A stretch of 64,000 nt of DNA from Weissella confusa. Its GTDB lineage: Bacteria; Bacillota; Bacilli; Lactobacillales; Lactobacillaceae. Shown in pieces: positions 36,001-45,300 of this stretch. Below the pieces are notes generated by a model, which had not been told where the DNA came from, ran no database searches, and saw only the letters and a list, made by a program, of their open reading frames with translations. The stretch spans positions 150,351 through 214,350 of the forward strand of contig JAAOED010000002.1 of NCBI GenBank assembly GCA_016466735.1, given 5' to 3'. Made by a program: the position numbers and the translations under genes. Position 1 is the stretch's first letter, and each line of letters begins with the position of its first letter.

Positions 36001-36689
36001 AAGTCAATTCCCCACTCAACGGCGTTCGGAATACCCGCACCTGCACTGTCTCCACCAATTCCTAATTGGCCACCATTCGTACTTCCGGTATTTCCCAATG
36101 CAGTTGGTGAAATCGGTGCCAAAACAAGGCCCAAAAAGTCTCCAGCTCCATTGGCAGGGTTTCCTGTAATAAGCCCGGCTGTTCCACCTGAATTATACTT
36201 TGTTAAATTCAAATTGAATTTCAACGTCCATTCTGCAGTCATATCCAATTGCTTATTAAAAGCAATTGCTCCCTGGTCATTTCCCGAATCATTAGTCAAC
36301 GTGGTAAACGTCGCATTCTGTCCACCATATGATCCACCCGTGTTATACGCTGCACCTGATACTGTAAAATTAGAAGTGACTTGTGTTTGCGTTGATGTAA
36401 ATTGGTGACCACTATCCCCACCATTGGCATCCGTCACCGTATTAACTGCATCAGCCGATGCTGAGCGCGACTCAAATAAGATATCCCCAATCTTTGTAAT
36501 TGGTGACGAACTCTTCTTCACTTTCACTGATGAACGTGGTTCGTTGTTACCAGCCTCATTTTGAATTTCATCAACAATTTCCGGACCGACAATACTTGCT
36601 CCAACTGTCAGTGCGGTCATTCCCGCGATAACCCACGCGGATCTCTTTTTCGGCGTTTCTGACGCCTTTGCAAATTCGTTTTTATTCAT
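24081..36689 (-). CDS. Giant surface protein: lectin-like head, MucBP-like domains, 28 acidic 118-residue repeats
   Basis: A 4202-residue predicted adhesin. The start MNKNEFAKASE follows GAGGCGG; a GTG seven codons earlier has no such site. Residues 12-36 (PKKRSAWVIAGMTALTVGASI) form a long basic signal like that of KxYKxGKxW proteins. About residues 80-390 resemble an L-type lectin domain (FTVSGAAYNTGG, VEWGIDFYQNG, MSVGFKAADGAKYS). Residues about 395-760 hold MucBP/beta-grasp-like units (VNYIDKEGNAISGQ, TTVFVDQNGKVLST). Residues about 768-4060 are 28 tandem repeats of 118 residues, helical, rich in Asp, Ala, Gln and Leu, each with a motif like DNPDDTEIADKLADA. The end has a membrane segment (FTLVTVLLFSMFLGWFFL) and the tail PTKKKEDEQD, with no canonical LPxTG. 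No cysteine was noticed in the stalk. It is flanked by a tRNA promoter and a strong terminator and is transcribed alone. Confidence 0.88.
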   Translation of the reverse strand: MNKNEFAKASETPKKRSAWVIAGMTALTVGASIVGPEIVDEIQNEAGNNEPRSSVKVKKSSSPITKIGDILFESRSASADAVNTVTDANGGDSGHQFTSTQTQVTSNFTVSGAAYNTGGSYGGQNATFTTLTNDSGNDQGAIAFNKQLDMTAEWTLKFNLNLTKYNSGGTAGLITGNPANGAGDFLGLVLAPISPTALGNTGSTNGGQLGIGGDSAGAGIPNAVEWGIDFYQNGTNGTEGYYDPDNLVNPTDGTGGSILGKDGDDGNQVAGFRTTDSGGILNKVSGSTGFVPFDHDTGDDVMGFTGEGPESVTDSNWKGDSDPNLEAPMTATYTYANGVGTLTIKADNGSYEATKQITITEGVNSTMSVGFKAADGAKYSQKGVTIREFNLTLPTADTTVNYIDKEGNAISGQTSTKIKANVNDTLAMVTSNASTNPTGTAHTFTPPVITGYTYVGTKYGTSGTATGPLTVSDTDANNIINVQYAKNSKLTTVFVDQNGKVLSTVPSVELGTAGTNYDGQKGTDAADYADYTAALATAKSNGYSGVSGVYSDSALTTKLGADLSAATFGSSDKTVYVQLTPAPQTATITYNKATGLSSDGATAQDNAIASSPTSLTGVTNDKYPSNTIKVPSGMTATIKDAAGNTLDTDTSKATYLVKNSDGSYTIVGAFNLTSSGALAVPSFTVTYAPSAVKMIQQYPDETRTVAGTAYGAYSNYGVVQKTGYVSFVDGTKANQTPAVNAATTEADYKTALAAYNAAVLDAQKKRVQANIDSINNNIAQIQSDITQLEAIAADNPNDTDIAGWLADAKTRLTNAQTALSQAQAALTALDSAETMADANNLVVGTDQNSAAAASAQQIADTDLANAQTRAASNLALAKEAATSAATAVTSDNTTATNTMADDVAALEQLAKDYPNNATISTALADAKAAQVTVDTAAQEVPDLTSVQAVIAQQTAVNAAGKDVQGMLVVANDAVTAARAEAEKVLADDKAAAKEAIQQQLDAADANAKTIQSNIDAIEQLLTDNPGDADIQAALTDAQSQLATANAQLTTLAEAMTASQDATTPAEVQAARDAATAAASSITDATTQSTTDLTDAQKKADANLAAAKSAAETAIGDQLTQVTDNIAQINDDITALTQIAADNPDNDEIQAKLADAKNQLTTATTQQTAIKDSQAAIDAATTVAAVTALENTATTATTTADTAQTAADKDLADAKDLAAADLKTAQDAATTKVDSNIAAIQDQIDQITQDIATIQTLADNNPGDTDIANALTDAQKQLDNANAALTDAQVQKEALADTTTPAAVAAVTAVADGDQTDAEAAGAQSAQDVTTAQAKSDANLKAAQDAAKDAIQDNIDAINDSVTQIGNDVATLQTLADNNPDDQEIADKLADALAQQTTANNALTDAEAQLAAVDSATTVAAVDALTTQGQKDEDAAQAAADAVSTDVAAAQSQSEDNLTNAQAEAKTDIQANIDQIEKDQAAIADTIESLQDLVDKNPGDTAIADALANAEDQKTIADNALADAQDQLAAVDGAKTLADVTTITDAAQADQAAADKAVTDAQTQLDTATDKSADNLAEAKTAAETAIGEDIADIQDNIDNIQSNVDDLKQIATDNPDNTTIADKLKDAEAQLADAQAQKEAAEAAKDAIADQTTIADVQTQTDAADAAKSTSDTDAKTAADDLTDAQTAAASDLAADQAAAQKAVDSTISTIEDQIGDIQDDIKALEDIASKNPADQDIADKLADAKDQLATAETALDTAQDQKTVIEQATTPAEVAAAEKAATDAGTSASDAKDAADQDVTDAQAKSDSNLTEAKDAADKALDQNIADITSNIDDIQTIVDDLQQTANDNPGDTVIADALADAKQQLTDAKTQLADAETQKDNADKATTLADVQTAVDAGQTDAEKAAQDLENAQADQKTADEQAAANLTDAQTNAKNAINADLETIQKNIDGINSDITELTQIAADNPDNTTIQDKLADAQQQLTEAETAQKAAQDALAAVDNATTPADVDEQEKIATNAVTSTTGDKDQADQDLADAKDLAASDLATDQKAAQATVDQAISDINDNINQINDDIADLTDIAANNPGDTTIAGNLEDAKQQLADAQDALSTATDQKAAIENADTPAEVTAAQDKATEAATAGDTAQAAADKDVTDAQTQSDKNLADAKTAAKESLQDNVDAITDDVKSITDIVDQLQQVADNNPDDQDIADKLADAQQQLTDAQDALTDAQNQLDTVDDAKTLADVQKQVDAGTADEKAAADALTKAQGDLTDAQTQSDSNLADAKEDATAAITDQISSIDDDIAKINDDIAALEQIATDNPDNTVIADKLADAKEQLTAAETAKDDAQKALDAIDSQTTLADVAEQEQVATDAVSDADTAGKAADQDLADAKAQASGDLAEDQAAAQTAVDNTIDNIKDQIADINDDIAELTDIAAKNPADTEIADKLADAKEQLQTAQDALTDATSQKSVIENATTPAEVEAARDQATTDGDTATQAAEASAQDVTDAQTKSDQNLADAKTQAETTITDNIATIDDNIKNITDDIATLQDLAEKNPDDEKIAGLLDDAQTQLDEAEAAKTQAQADLDKVKDQTTLADVAKVVTDAANQVSEAQENENQAQTDVEDAQKQSADNLADAKAQAELTIDDQLTAIDENITAINKDIDELTQIAADNPTNTDIADKLADAKDQLAQAEQDKADAQAAMDALDDQTTLAEVQDQVDAATDAAKSADGANTQADTDLKQAQDAAAADLLADQTAAKTAVNQTISGIQDDINAINDDIADLKDLVAKNPDDTQIADDLAKAQQDLTDAKTALTTAQDQLQEIADATTPAEVKAAEEKATTAGTTADTAQKDAAAALADAQDKHADNLANAKETATDTINQDIASITDNITKITDDITQLTDIAAKNPDDSEIAQKLADAKAQLTDAQAAKADAETQLADVANQTTMADVQDLVDQAATDKAAGTTAQTNADQDLTDAQTKSAENLAAAKEAATDQITEQLVTIGDNILQIEQDIADLEQIAKDNPTNDQIAQDLKDAQERLTDAQDAQTAAQNAKDAIDSQTTLADVAAQEAIADKAVSNAATAQKTADNDLADAQAQAAKDLAADQAAAKTAINTSIDNITDDIVAINKDIADLKDLVAKNADDTEIADKLADAQNQLTTAEDALSDAQDQLAAVNDAKIPADVAAAQSTAETAEATADNAKTTADQDVKDAQTKSDENLAAAKDAADKSIADNIAAIEDSLANINDDVATLTDIAAKNPDDTLIADLLADAKAQQTTTENKLADAKQQATDVASAETLADVAELVEDAASDQTDATTAETQADNDVKSAQTQSNENLAAAKTAADMSLADDIKQIQQNISNITDDIATLQDLADKNPGNNTIADLLADAKTQLSESNQSLADVQNTANQIASAETLADVADLVASADKQTTLSNGDATQAQDDVDKAQAESNKQLTDAQDKATTNADKIIASINQNIAGIDEDIRQLQQLVTDNPNDTEIADKLADAQQQLADANSSLSDAEAQKDAIAKAETLADITDINNALSHDDASAGVDKETADQDLADAQAKAAENLAAAKSAAKQDLMDDIAAIQDDVNETQRIVDRLSDIAAKNPGDSEIGAALTNAQNQLDKAESALADAKEQLATVDDAKTLAQVDEKTAAGDADVAAAEAARQAADTDLQNAGAKSADNLNNAIDDANKQADANLAAIQEDIEQIKDDIAALSKIAADNPNSTKIADLLADANKQLTEAQGRYKDAQADKATLAQATTLAEVSDLSDDIADKTTAADVDRKQADQDLANAKTTAADDLADAKEAAKDAIQQQLDRVDDEIKQIQKDIDELTQLAKDHPNTPEVQQALDDAKQQLADAKDAKDTIVDQLIDVNQAKTADDAKAINDVAQEAGEKATDAVKAADKDVADAKKAVADDMADAKSDAEDAVRDKINELRDDASRVQDIVDQLQDLVNNHPGNQELADKLAEAKDQLNKVQSALEDARAQLVAIETAETPAQIDAATNQIGVDQVVGNQATQRAEQLLREAQDIASSLSTTATIVQALGSGQSVPQTAMLPYTVTETVVLPTQVSGIAQATEAVATQVGEQLPTQAPVQGVAAYVGQRLLAEGKATRGARIQDRIIKSDDETKTNDARSEFWDRPYYLGGRFSKDWNLQPFTLVTVLLFSMFLGWFFLPTKKKEDEQD
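24510..34390 (-). repeat. Tandem array of 28 x 354 bp (118 codons) with a three-unit super-repeat
   Basis: Aligning the NP-x-D/N-x-x-I motif gives 28 units; three adjacent units counted by hand are each exactly 118 residues. Units 8-22 fall into five blocks of three: type 1 has a DLADAKDLAASDL-like end, type 2 carries ATTPAEVxAA, and type 3 carries TLADV. The block is therefore about 1062 bp. The last unit degenerates toward the C-terminal region. Confidence 0.85.
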
Positions 36690-36879
36690 TGTTTCCGCCT
36701 CAATAGTCACTCAATATTTTTGTGTATACTCAACCCTAAGAATTTCGATACTTTCCCTACTTTGAATGATACGAGGTCGGTTTTTCTTTTCAGTGATAGA
36801 AAACAGAATTAAAGTGGTTAAATTTTTGTCCTTATCGCGTGAGCAAATTTCTTGACATCTTTAAAAGTTCCTTATTGAA
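36690..36879. other. Upstream region of the acidic-repeat giant gene
   Basis: About 190 bases, A/T-rich, without a gene. A strong promoter reading into the giant gene could not be recognised by eye; TATACA near 36735 (minus strand) is a weak -10 candidate. Confidence 0.4.
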
Positions 36880-36908
36880 TTGCAAGAAGTTCACATTTCG
36901 CCTATAAT
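36880..36908 (+). promoter_or_regulatory. Promoter of tRNA-Cys
   Basis: TTGCAA, 17 bases, TATAAT, located about 36 bases before the tRNA. Confidence 0.8.
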
Positions 36909-36943
36909 ATGTATTCGTGGTGTGAAACCTTTAAATATATTTT

Positions 36944-37014
36944 GGTAGTGTAGCCAAGTGGTAAGGCACCGGTCTGCAAAACCGCCATCGCGGGTTCGAT
37001 TCCCGTCACTACCT
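36944..37014 (+). tRNA. tRNA-Cys(GCA)
   Basis: The acceptor GGTAGTG/CACTACC and anticodon loop CTGCAAA give GCA. It is the only plus-strand gene in the 31-kb surface-protein region and sits between the two giants, each of which is nearly or wholly free of cysteine. Confidence 0.95.
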
Positions 37015-37019
37015 CTAAA

Positions 37020-37057
37020 GAAAAGACCCAATCGGAAGTGTCGCTCCGATTGGGTCT
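37020..37057 (+). terminator. Terminator of tRNA-Cys
   Basis: AAGACCCAATCGGA pairs with TCCGATTGGGTCTT around an eight-base loop, then a T-rich tail. Confidence 0.9.
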
Positions 37058-37082
37058 TTTCTTTTTGTCGTGAAATTAAAAC

Positions 37083-37127
37083 AAGCTCCCGAGAATCCAT
37101 TTTGAGATCTCAGGAGCTTATTTTTTA
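37083..37127 (-). terminator. Terminator of the serine-rich adhesin (bidirectional)
   Basis: AAGCTCC-GAGA pairs with the facing TCTC-GGAGCTT. T-rich runs lie on both sides. Confidence 0.75.
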
Positions 37128-37131
37128 TTGT

Positions 37132-39312
37132 TTACTTATCATCGTTCTTCTTGCGCTTGATACCAATCAAACCACCCAAGGCAGCTAGCATTGATGCCAC
37201 GGCACCAGCAATCAAACCACGCTTCTTAACATCCGTACCATCAGTTGGCTCACTTGTTTCCGCTGGCTCGGCTGACACATTAATCGGCGTTGCACGGATA
37301 ATCTTCTCATCAGCCTTAGTACCAGCGTCGTATGGCAAAGCATTTGCTCCACTAGACGTTGCCGGTGCTCCTGACACTACTGATGTCTCTGAACCTGAAT
37401 CAGTTTGCGTCGTCGGTTCTGCTACGCCTGGTGTCACAACCGTCGTTTCGATTGATTGTTCTGCACTTGGTGCAACTGCATCAGTCGTGACAACGTTTGA
37501 TTCTTGCGTTTGCGTCACAACTTGATCCACAGGTTGTGGTGTCGTTGTTGTTGCGGTCGCGCGGTCGTAAGCCGTTTGGGCTGTTGCCATCGCGGCGCTT
37601 GCTACATTAGCCAACGATGTTGCTTCAGCAAATGCAGACGTTGCAACGTCTGCGGCACTTGAAGCAATTGCCGTTTCACTAGCAGCCACGGCAGCAGCAC
37701 TTGTTGCAGCTGACGCAGCGCTCATTGCTTCGCTGGCAGCACTGGCGGCCTTCGTAGCATATGAATCAGCAGCTGATTGATCACCAGCTTGGGCAGCCGA
37801 TGTTGCCAATGAGGCATAAATCGAGGCAGCTGATTCAGCAGCTTGCGCCGTACTGTGCAACATATTTGCTTCAGAAGCGGCGGCGCTGGCAGCTTGGGCA
37901 GCGCTTTGGGCCACTGCATTCGCGCTTGAAGCAACACTAGCAGCACTGTCCGCAGCTGATGCGGCACTGGCAGCTTGTGATGCAGCCGAAGCGACCGTTG
38001 CATCAGTTGTCTTCGATGCCAAGTTAGCAATGGCACTTGCTTGTGAGCGACTTTGGTTAGCCACACTGCCAATTGCTGTTGCAGCACTTGAGGCTGTCTT
38101 AGCATATGAACTTGCGGCCGACGCATTAGTCGTTGCCTGCGTAGCGGCTGAACTCGTCGTTGCTGTTGCTGAGCTGGCAGTCTTAGCAGCATCCCCAGCT
38201 TGGTTCATCGCAGCCTCCTTATCGGCTGCTGACTGTGCGGCAGCTGCTCTTGATGTTGCAGCAGCGGCACTTGAAGCCATCTCATTGGCAGCTGATGCCG
38301 TTGAAGTTGCACTTGACGCAACTGACGCAGCACTTGATGCGGCTTCAGAAGCTGCCTGTGCAACACTAGCAGCACTTGAGGCAACCGCTTGGGCTGAACT
38401 TGCGACAGCGGCAGCGCTGGCAGCTTGGCTCGCTGCTGAACTTGCCGCAATCGAATCTCCAGCTTGCGCATATGAACTTGCGGCAGCTGCAGCTGAGCTA
38501 GCAATGTCATTGGCGTTCGAGGCAACTGTTGCGGCGCTTGAGGCAACCGCATTAGCACTAGATGCCGCACTTGCCTGACTTGTAGCAACTGACGCAGCAC
38601 TTGAGGCCGTACTTGCGGCACTTTGCGCAACACTAGCAGCACTTGAGGCTGTTGAGGCAGCTGACGTTACCGCACTGTTGTTTGGATACTTAGCAGCATC
38701 TGATCCAGCATTCGTTGCCACACTTTGCGCCTTTTCGGCAGTTGAACTAGCTGTTGACGCTGTCTTATCAGCTTGGCTAGCGGCCTGACTTGCGCCAGAT
38801 GCAACTTGACTTGCAGTTGATGCTTGTGAAGCTGCATTACTGTTATTCGCATCTGCTTGGCTCGCAGCGCTGGCGGCTTCATCAGCAGCTGATTGCGCTG
38901 CTGTAGCTGTTGAGGCAGCCGAAGCGGCGCTTGTGACGACATCATTTGCTGAACTTGCTGTACTTGCGGCTGTTGATGCGGCATCGTTTGCGGCACTTGC
39001 AGCTTCGTTAGCAACACTTGCCGTACTTGCAGCTGATGTTGCTGTACTCTGAGCTGCACTAGCTGTTGCAGCAGCGCTTGATGCAAGTGACGCATATGAA
39101 CTTGCAGCTGACGCATCACCAGCTTGTGCGGCACTTGAAGCGGCTGACGCAGCACTTGATGCCTGCTTGTCAGCTGTCGAAGCGGCCGTTGCAGCACTCT
39201 TTGCCACGCTATTCGCTTCATTAGCAAGACTAGCAGCTGAACTTGCCACGCTGGCAGCACTTGAAGCAACACTGTTGGCAGATTCTGCAATCGAAGCAGC
39301 ACTAGTTGCCAC
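37132..39312 (-). CDS. Serine-rich adhesin, C-terminal fragment with membrane anchor
   Basis: From the first ATG after the TAG this frame has 726 residues. It carries the last stalk repeats, a Thr/Pro/Gln-rich linker (TTTTPQPVDQVVTQTQ onward), the short sequence ALPYDAG, and a C-terminal hydrophobic stretch (GLIAGAVASMLAALGGLIGI) followed by KRKKNDDK. That is the layout of a sorting signal, but no LPxTG precedes the hydrophobic part. No ribosome site was seen before the ATG, and it is probably not translated alone. Confidence 0.6.
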   Translation of the reverse strand: MATSAASIAESANSVASSAASVASSAASLANEANSVAKSAATAASTADKQASSAASAASSAAQAGDASAASSYASLASSAAATASAAQSTATSAASTASVANEAASAANDAASTAASTASSANDVVTSAASAASTATAAQSAADEAASAASQADANNSNAASQASTASQVASGASQAASQADKTASTASSTAEKAQSVATNAGSDAAKYPNNSAVTSAASTASSAASVAQSAASTASSAASVATSQASAASSANAVASSAATVASNANDIASSAAAAASSYAQAGDSIAASSAASQAASAAAVASSAQAVASSAASVAQAASEAASSAASVASSATSTASAANEMASSAAAATSRAAAAQSAADKEAAMNQAGDAAKTASSATATTSSAATQATTNASAASSYAKTASSAATAIGSVANQSRSQASAIANLASKTTDATVASAASQAASAASAADSAASVASSANAVAQSAAQAASAAASEANMLHSTAQAAESAASIYASLATSAAQAGDQSAADSYATKAASAASEAMSAASAATSAAAVAASETAIASSAADVATSAFAEATSLANVASAAMATAQTAYDRATATTTTPQPVDQVVTQTQESNVVTTDAVAPSAEQSIETTVVTPGVAEPTTQTDSGSETSVVSGAPATSSGANALPYDAGTKADEKIIRATPINVSAEPAETSEPTDGTDVKKRGLIAGAVASMLAALGGLIGIKRKKNDDK

Positions 39313-42300
39313 TGAGGCAGCGCTTGAAGCAGCGCTGTTATTTGGATACTTACCTGCATCCGCTACCGCACTCGAGGCTGCTGAACTTGCTACCGTTGCC
39401 GTTGAGGCGGCACTTGATGCAGCACTAGCCGTTGACTTGGCCGCTTCGGCAGTTGCATCCGCGGCACTATCTGTCTTGTCAGCTTGCTCTGACGTAGCAG
39501 AAGCTGCCGTACTTGCAGCTGAGGCCGCTTGGCTAGCTTGATCTGCCTCTGATTGGGCAACTGCTGCCGTTGAGGCGGTTGCTGCTTCGCTAGCAGCCGT
39601 CTCATTAGCACTCGTTGCCGTTTGGGCAGCACTTGACGCAACACTATTCGCACTTGATGCAGCATCATTAGCAGCACTTGCAGCCGTGGCGGCGCTTGAG
39701 GCAACCGCTTGAGCTGACTTAGCAGCCGTGGCCTCTGATTGGGCAATCGCTGCATATGAACTAGCAGCGCTCTCGTCGCCGGCTTGTGCATATGAACTAG
39801 CCGTTGAGGCCGCTGAACTTGCGGCTGTGGCAGCACTTGAAGCAGCTGTGGCAGCACTCGATGCTGTCTCACTAGCCTCAGCTGCCTTGGCAGCTTCTGA
39901 GGCTGCCGTTGAGGCTGCTGAACTTGCTACTACATTAGCCGATGTCGCTTCCGAAGCAGCCGTACTTGCGGCCGTTGCAGCTGACGTTACCGCACTGTTA
40001 TTTGGATAAGTCGTAGCATCGTTAGCAGCGCTTGATGCAGCATTAGTAGCATCTGAAGCTGCTGAGCTTACGTTATTAGCTACTTCATCGGCAACCTACG
40101 CTGCATTTGAGGCAGCACTTGTTGCGGAATCAGCAGCATCTGAAGCAATATCCGTTGCTGTGTTTGCAAGACTAGCTGATGAAGCCGCCTTAGCTGCTTC
40201 GTCTGCTTGTGATTGCGCATTAGCAGCAGTCGACGCCGTTGTTGCGGCACTTGAAGCCGTTGACAAGGCTGCACTTGCAGCTTCACTAGCACTATCGGCC
40301 ACGGTTGCGGCTGAGGTTGCTGTTCTATGGGCTTCAGATGCGACGCTGGCAGCTGAGTTAGCTACTGATTGAAGTGATGTCACAGCATCGGCAGCACTCG
40401 AGGCAACTGCGGCATATGAACTTGCAGCACTCTCATCACCTGCTTGAGCAGCTGAAGAGGCAGCCGTTGCTGCACTTGCAGCTGAGTTAGCTGCTTCACT
40501 GGCAACTGTGTTTGCATTTGATGCAACCGATGCTGCGCTTTCAGCCTTCGTTGCAGCACTGCTTGCTGTTGACGCTGCGCTTGACGCAACGGCATTGGCG
40601 CTATCAGCTTCACTAGCTGCAGCAGATGCAACTGAAGCAGCAGATGTTACCGCACTATTGTTTGGATACTTTGCTGCTGAACTTGCGGCATCCTTTGCAG
40701 CTGAGTCAGCCGTGCTTGCAGCTACCGATGTTCCTTCTGCAGTTTCCTGTGTATCGTCAGCAATCGAATTAGCAACACTCGCACTGTTTGAGGCTGTTTC
40801 AGCTTGATCGGCCGTTGCAGACGCAGCACTTGATGCGACATCAGCCAAGCTTTGGGCATCATCCGCCTCAGACTGTGCAGTTGCAGCAATCGATGCCGTT
40901 TCAGCAGCTTCCGAGGCAACTGCATTCGCACTGCTTGCGCATACGATTCGGCAGCACTGGCTGCGCTGCTTGCCAATACTTCTTGACCGGCAGCCGCCTT
41001 GGCTGCTTCTGAAGCCTGACTAGCGGCATCACTTGCGATCTTGCTTTGGGCATCCGCGACGCTCGCAGCGCTACTTGCTGTTGACGCAGCATCATCTGCC
41101 ACGCTGGCGGCACTCGTTGCTGTTGACGCAGCTGACGTTACCGCACTGTTGTTTGGATACTTTGCCGCATCTGCATTTGCACTTGTTGCTGCGCTATCCG
41201 CCTGACTAGCAACCTTATCAGCCGTTGAGGCAGCTGATTCCGTCGCGCTGGCGTTATCTGCCGTTTGACTGGCAACAACGCCAGCGGCACTAGCAGCATT
41301 ACTTGCGGCTGCGGCGGCTGACTTCGCGTTGTTATCCGCCGTCTCAGCGCCGATTGCTTGATCCGTTGCAGCAGCGGCCGTACTTGCTGTTGTTGCAGCA
41401 CTTGAGGCGGCCGATTCTGCCGCGGTTGCAATTTCTGCTTGTGATGACGCGATAGCTTCAGCACTTGAAGCTAGGCTAGCCATCGAACTAGCAACAGCTG
41501 ATGCACTCGAGGCTGTCGACAAAGCACTGGCAGCTGCTTCTGATTGCTCAGCAGCTTCGTTTGCAGCACTAGTGGCCTTATCCAAATCACCGGCCTGAGC
41601 TGCTTCACTCGCGACGCTGGCGGCTGAACTTGCCAAACTAGCGGCGTTACTTGCAGCTGTTGCAGCTGATGAGGCAGCCGTTGAAGCTGAATCTGCTGTT
41701 GCAGCAGCACTTGAAGCAATCGAGGCAGCCACACTGGCAGCTTCATTTGCGTTCGATGCTGTTGTCGCAGCCGAATTCACATCATCAATTGCCTTATTCA
41801 AAGCGGCGTTTTGCGCATATGCTGAAGAATCTAGCAACGCATTCGCAGCTGAAGAGTCTGCTTGCGCATTTGAATTAGCTGTCGAAGCCGTTACTGCGGC
41901 ACTTGAAGCATTATCAGCCGACGCATTCGCATCAGCCGTTTGCTTACCAGCATCACTGGCAGCCTGACCGGCATTTTCGGCATCAGTATTCGCTGAGTTT
42001 GCATCTTCAGTTGCACGGTTAGCCTCGGCTTGGGCTTGGGCTGCCGTTTGAGCGTCTGCCAACGCTGACTTAGCCTTTTCGGCTGCCAAACTAGCCGTCG
42101 TAGCAGCTGATGAGGCAGTTGTTGCAGCACTTGAAGCCGTTTCGTTAGCTGTTGTTGCAACGGCCATCTCAGATGCTGCCGCTGATGACGCTACCGAAGC
42201 AGCTTGGGCGGCTGTTGATGCCGCCGTTGAGGCTGCTTCAGCATTTGCTTGATCACCAGCTTGGGCGTATGAACTTGCGGCGCTTGCCTGCTCGGCGGCA

Positions 42301-45300
42301 ACGGTTGCTTGCGATGCTGCTGTTGAAGCGTACTCGCTTGCTGCTGTTGCGGCACTGTTAGCATCTAGAACTGCTTGACTGGCCGTTGCATTGGCTGCTA
42401 TTGCCGTCGACTCTGCGTCACTAGCTACCGTCGCTGCTGACTGAGCCGTGCTATTTGCCGTTGAAACGGCAGTGTTATCTGGATAACTTGACGCAATATC
42501 TGCCGCTGCTGAAGCGGCTGATTGGGCGACAGAATTGTAATTAGTTGCTGACTCAGTTGCCGTGTTCGTCGCATCGGCGTTTGAGGCAGCGTCTGAAGCG
42601 GCAACTTCAGCATTGTCCGCATCGCTACCAGCTTGCTTGGCCTGATCGCTAGCGGTCGTTGCAGCCGTCCCTGCCGTTCCGGCAGCATCCGCTGCTGCAG
42701 TTGCTTGGTCACCGGCTTGGGCGTATGAACTTGCATCAGCTGTCGCATCGCTCGCTTCTGACGCTGCTGTAGCCGCTTCACTTTGAGCTGATTGGGCAGC
42801 AATCAAAGCATCACTAGCAGCATTTGCAGCTGAACTTGCCACCTTGGCAGCTGATTGGGCTTCAGATAATGCTCGTGCTGCTGCGACCGAGTTCGTTGCG
42901 GCAGCTGATGAATTACCAACTTGCGCTGCTTCACTGGCAGCCTTAGCATACGCGTCGGCTGCAGCTGCGGCCGAATTTGCGGCTGATGCAGCTGAACTTG
43001 CGATTGCGTTTTGGGCTGTCGCAGTTGCCGACTGTTCATCCGCGACACTTGCGGCTGATTGCGCCGTACTGTTAGCAACTGATGCTGTCATCGCTGCCGA
43101 TTCGGCAGCAACAGCAGCTGATTGCACAGCACTATTATTCGCGTAAGCAGACTCTGCTGCCTTAGCGCTTGCTGAAGACGCTACTTGATCAGCAGCTGAA
43201 CTTGCCAAAGAATTAGCTGAACTTGCTGTATCCGCTGCTGTTTGTGCGTCTGCTTGGGCACTTGCCGCTGTTGAGGCAGCTGAACTTGCCAACGCAGCAT
43301 ATGATGAAGCAGCTGAACTTGCCGCTTGGGCTGCACTTAAATCACCCGCCTGGGCTGCTTCGCTCGCTTGAGAAGCAGCCTGACTTGCTGCTTCGGCTGC
43401 CGATGAGGCAACCGTCGCGGCTGAATTAGCGGTGTCCGTTGCTTCACTTGCCGCATTTTGGGCATTTGAGGCAACCGTGGCCGCTGATTGCGCAATACTG
43501 TTCGCTTCGCTCGCTTGAGAAGCAGCTGTTGATGCCGCACTGGCGTTAGATTGCACGGCACTGTTGTTTGCATAGGCTGAGTCGGCAGCCATAGAAGCTG
43601 CCTCGCTTGCGGCCGTTGAGGCAGTTTCAGCTGCAATCGCGGCTGAACTTGCCGTTGATTGTGCTGCGTTATTTGATGCAGCCGTCTCCGAACTTGTCGA
43701 TGCTGTTTCAGAGGCAACATCACCGGCCGAAGCGGCTGAATTTTGTGCATCAGTTGCACTATTCAAAGCACTGTCGGCGGCATCTTGGGCTTGAGCAGCC
43801 GTCTTCGCTTCAGCTAGTGCCTGTTGTGCTTCAGACAATGCTTCACTAGCTACGGCGTCCGCACTTGCAGCGGCGCTGGCTGCTTCACTAGCCTTTATCA
43901 TTTCTGCATTAGCCGTCGAAGCCGCACTGGCTGCTGCTTCACTAGCGGCACTAGCTGCTGCTGCAGCTGAACTTGCGGCCGAACTAGCATTAGTTGCCGC
44001 ACTCAAATCACCAGCTTGCGCATATGAGGCAGCTAATGATGATTGTTCAGCAGCTGTTGACGCAGCTGCATCCGCAATGTCCGCTTGCTTATCAGCCTCT
44101 GATGCTGCTGCAATCGCTGCATCTTGTGCTGTTTGAGCATCCGATGCAGCTTGAATTGCATCAGCCTTGGCTGAATTTGCCTTATCGGCGGCCGACTGAG
44201 CCGTCGATGCAGCCGTTGAAACCGCCGCATTATCCTTGTATGCACTCGAAGCCAAAATATCAGCTGCTGATTGGGCAGTTGTATCAGCATTCGACGCTGT
44301 TGACGCGGCTTGTTCAGCTGAAGATTGCGCATTATCAGCATAGCTAGCAGCTGAATCAGCATCATCTACAGCTTGATCAGCGCTGGCGGCAGCACTATCT
44401 GCCGAAACAGACGCTGCAATGCCATCTGTTGCCGCTCCTGCTGCATTATCTGCAGCGCTAACAGCCGTTGCCGTTTCAGACAAGGCCGTACTTGCGGCTG
44501 TAGCAGCACTATCAGCGGCACTTGAGGCCTGATTGGCAATTGTTGCATATGAACTTGCAACTGACGCGGCATCCGATGCGGCACTAGCGGCCAATTGCGC
44601 ATCACTCATTGCTGCCGCTGCTGCGGTTTGTGCACCGGCTGCGGCCGTGGCGTAACTTGCGGCGGCCAACTTATCACCAGCGTTAGCAGCACTTGAAGCC
44701 AATTCAGCATATGAACTTGCAGCGGTTGCAGCTGAACTTGCCGTTGACGCGGCTGTAGAAGCTGCTTCTTGTGCAGCTGCCACGGCACTAGCAGCATCCG
44801 ATGCAGCCGTAGCTGCGCTATTTGCTGTTGTAAGGGCATCGTTTGCTGCCGCAGCGGCACTAGTAGCCGCTGTAATCGCACTTTGTACTGCGCTGTTGTG
44901 CGCATAGGCTGAGTCATTTGCCAAGTCGCTGGCTTGTGAAGCATACGATGAAGCAATTGCGGCTGTTGAAGCAGTTACTTGTGCCGTTGATCCAGCAGCA
45001 CTAGCGGCGTTTTGGGCATTCGTTACTGATGAACCGGCTGCGTTAACTGCTTCCCCAGCAGATGCTGCGTTTTCAGACGCCAATGTCGCTGCGTCATTCG
45101 CATTGTTGGCTAAATCAGTTGCGGCGGCAGCATCAGTCGCCTGTGATTGGGCAACCACTGCCTGATCAGCAGCTGATTGCGCCGTCGCTTCGGCGTTATT
45201 AGCCAAATCAGTTGCCGATTGCGCTGCCGAGGCAGCTGCGGCGCCTTCTGATGCGGCTGTTGAGGCAGCTGCTGATTGATTTGCAGCGACTGTTGCAGCT

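Noticed and set aside
36852..36857. TTGACA as the -35 element of the tRNA-Cys promoter
   Set aside because: It is 45 bases from the TATAAT; the TTGCAA at 36880 has the correct 17-base spacing.
37132..40095. A separate Ala/Ser-rich gene downstream of the adhesin
   Set aside because: It is in the same frame as the segment before the TAG, continues the 220-residue repeat, and carries the only C-terminal anchor, so it is the end of the same gene.
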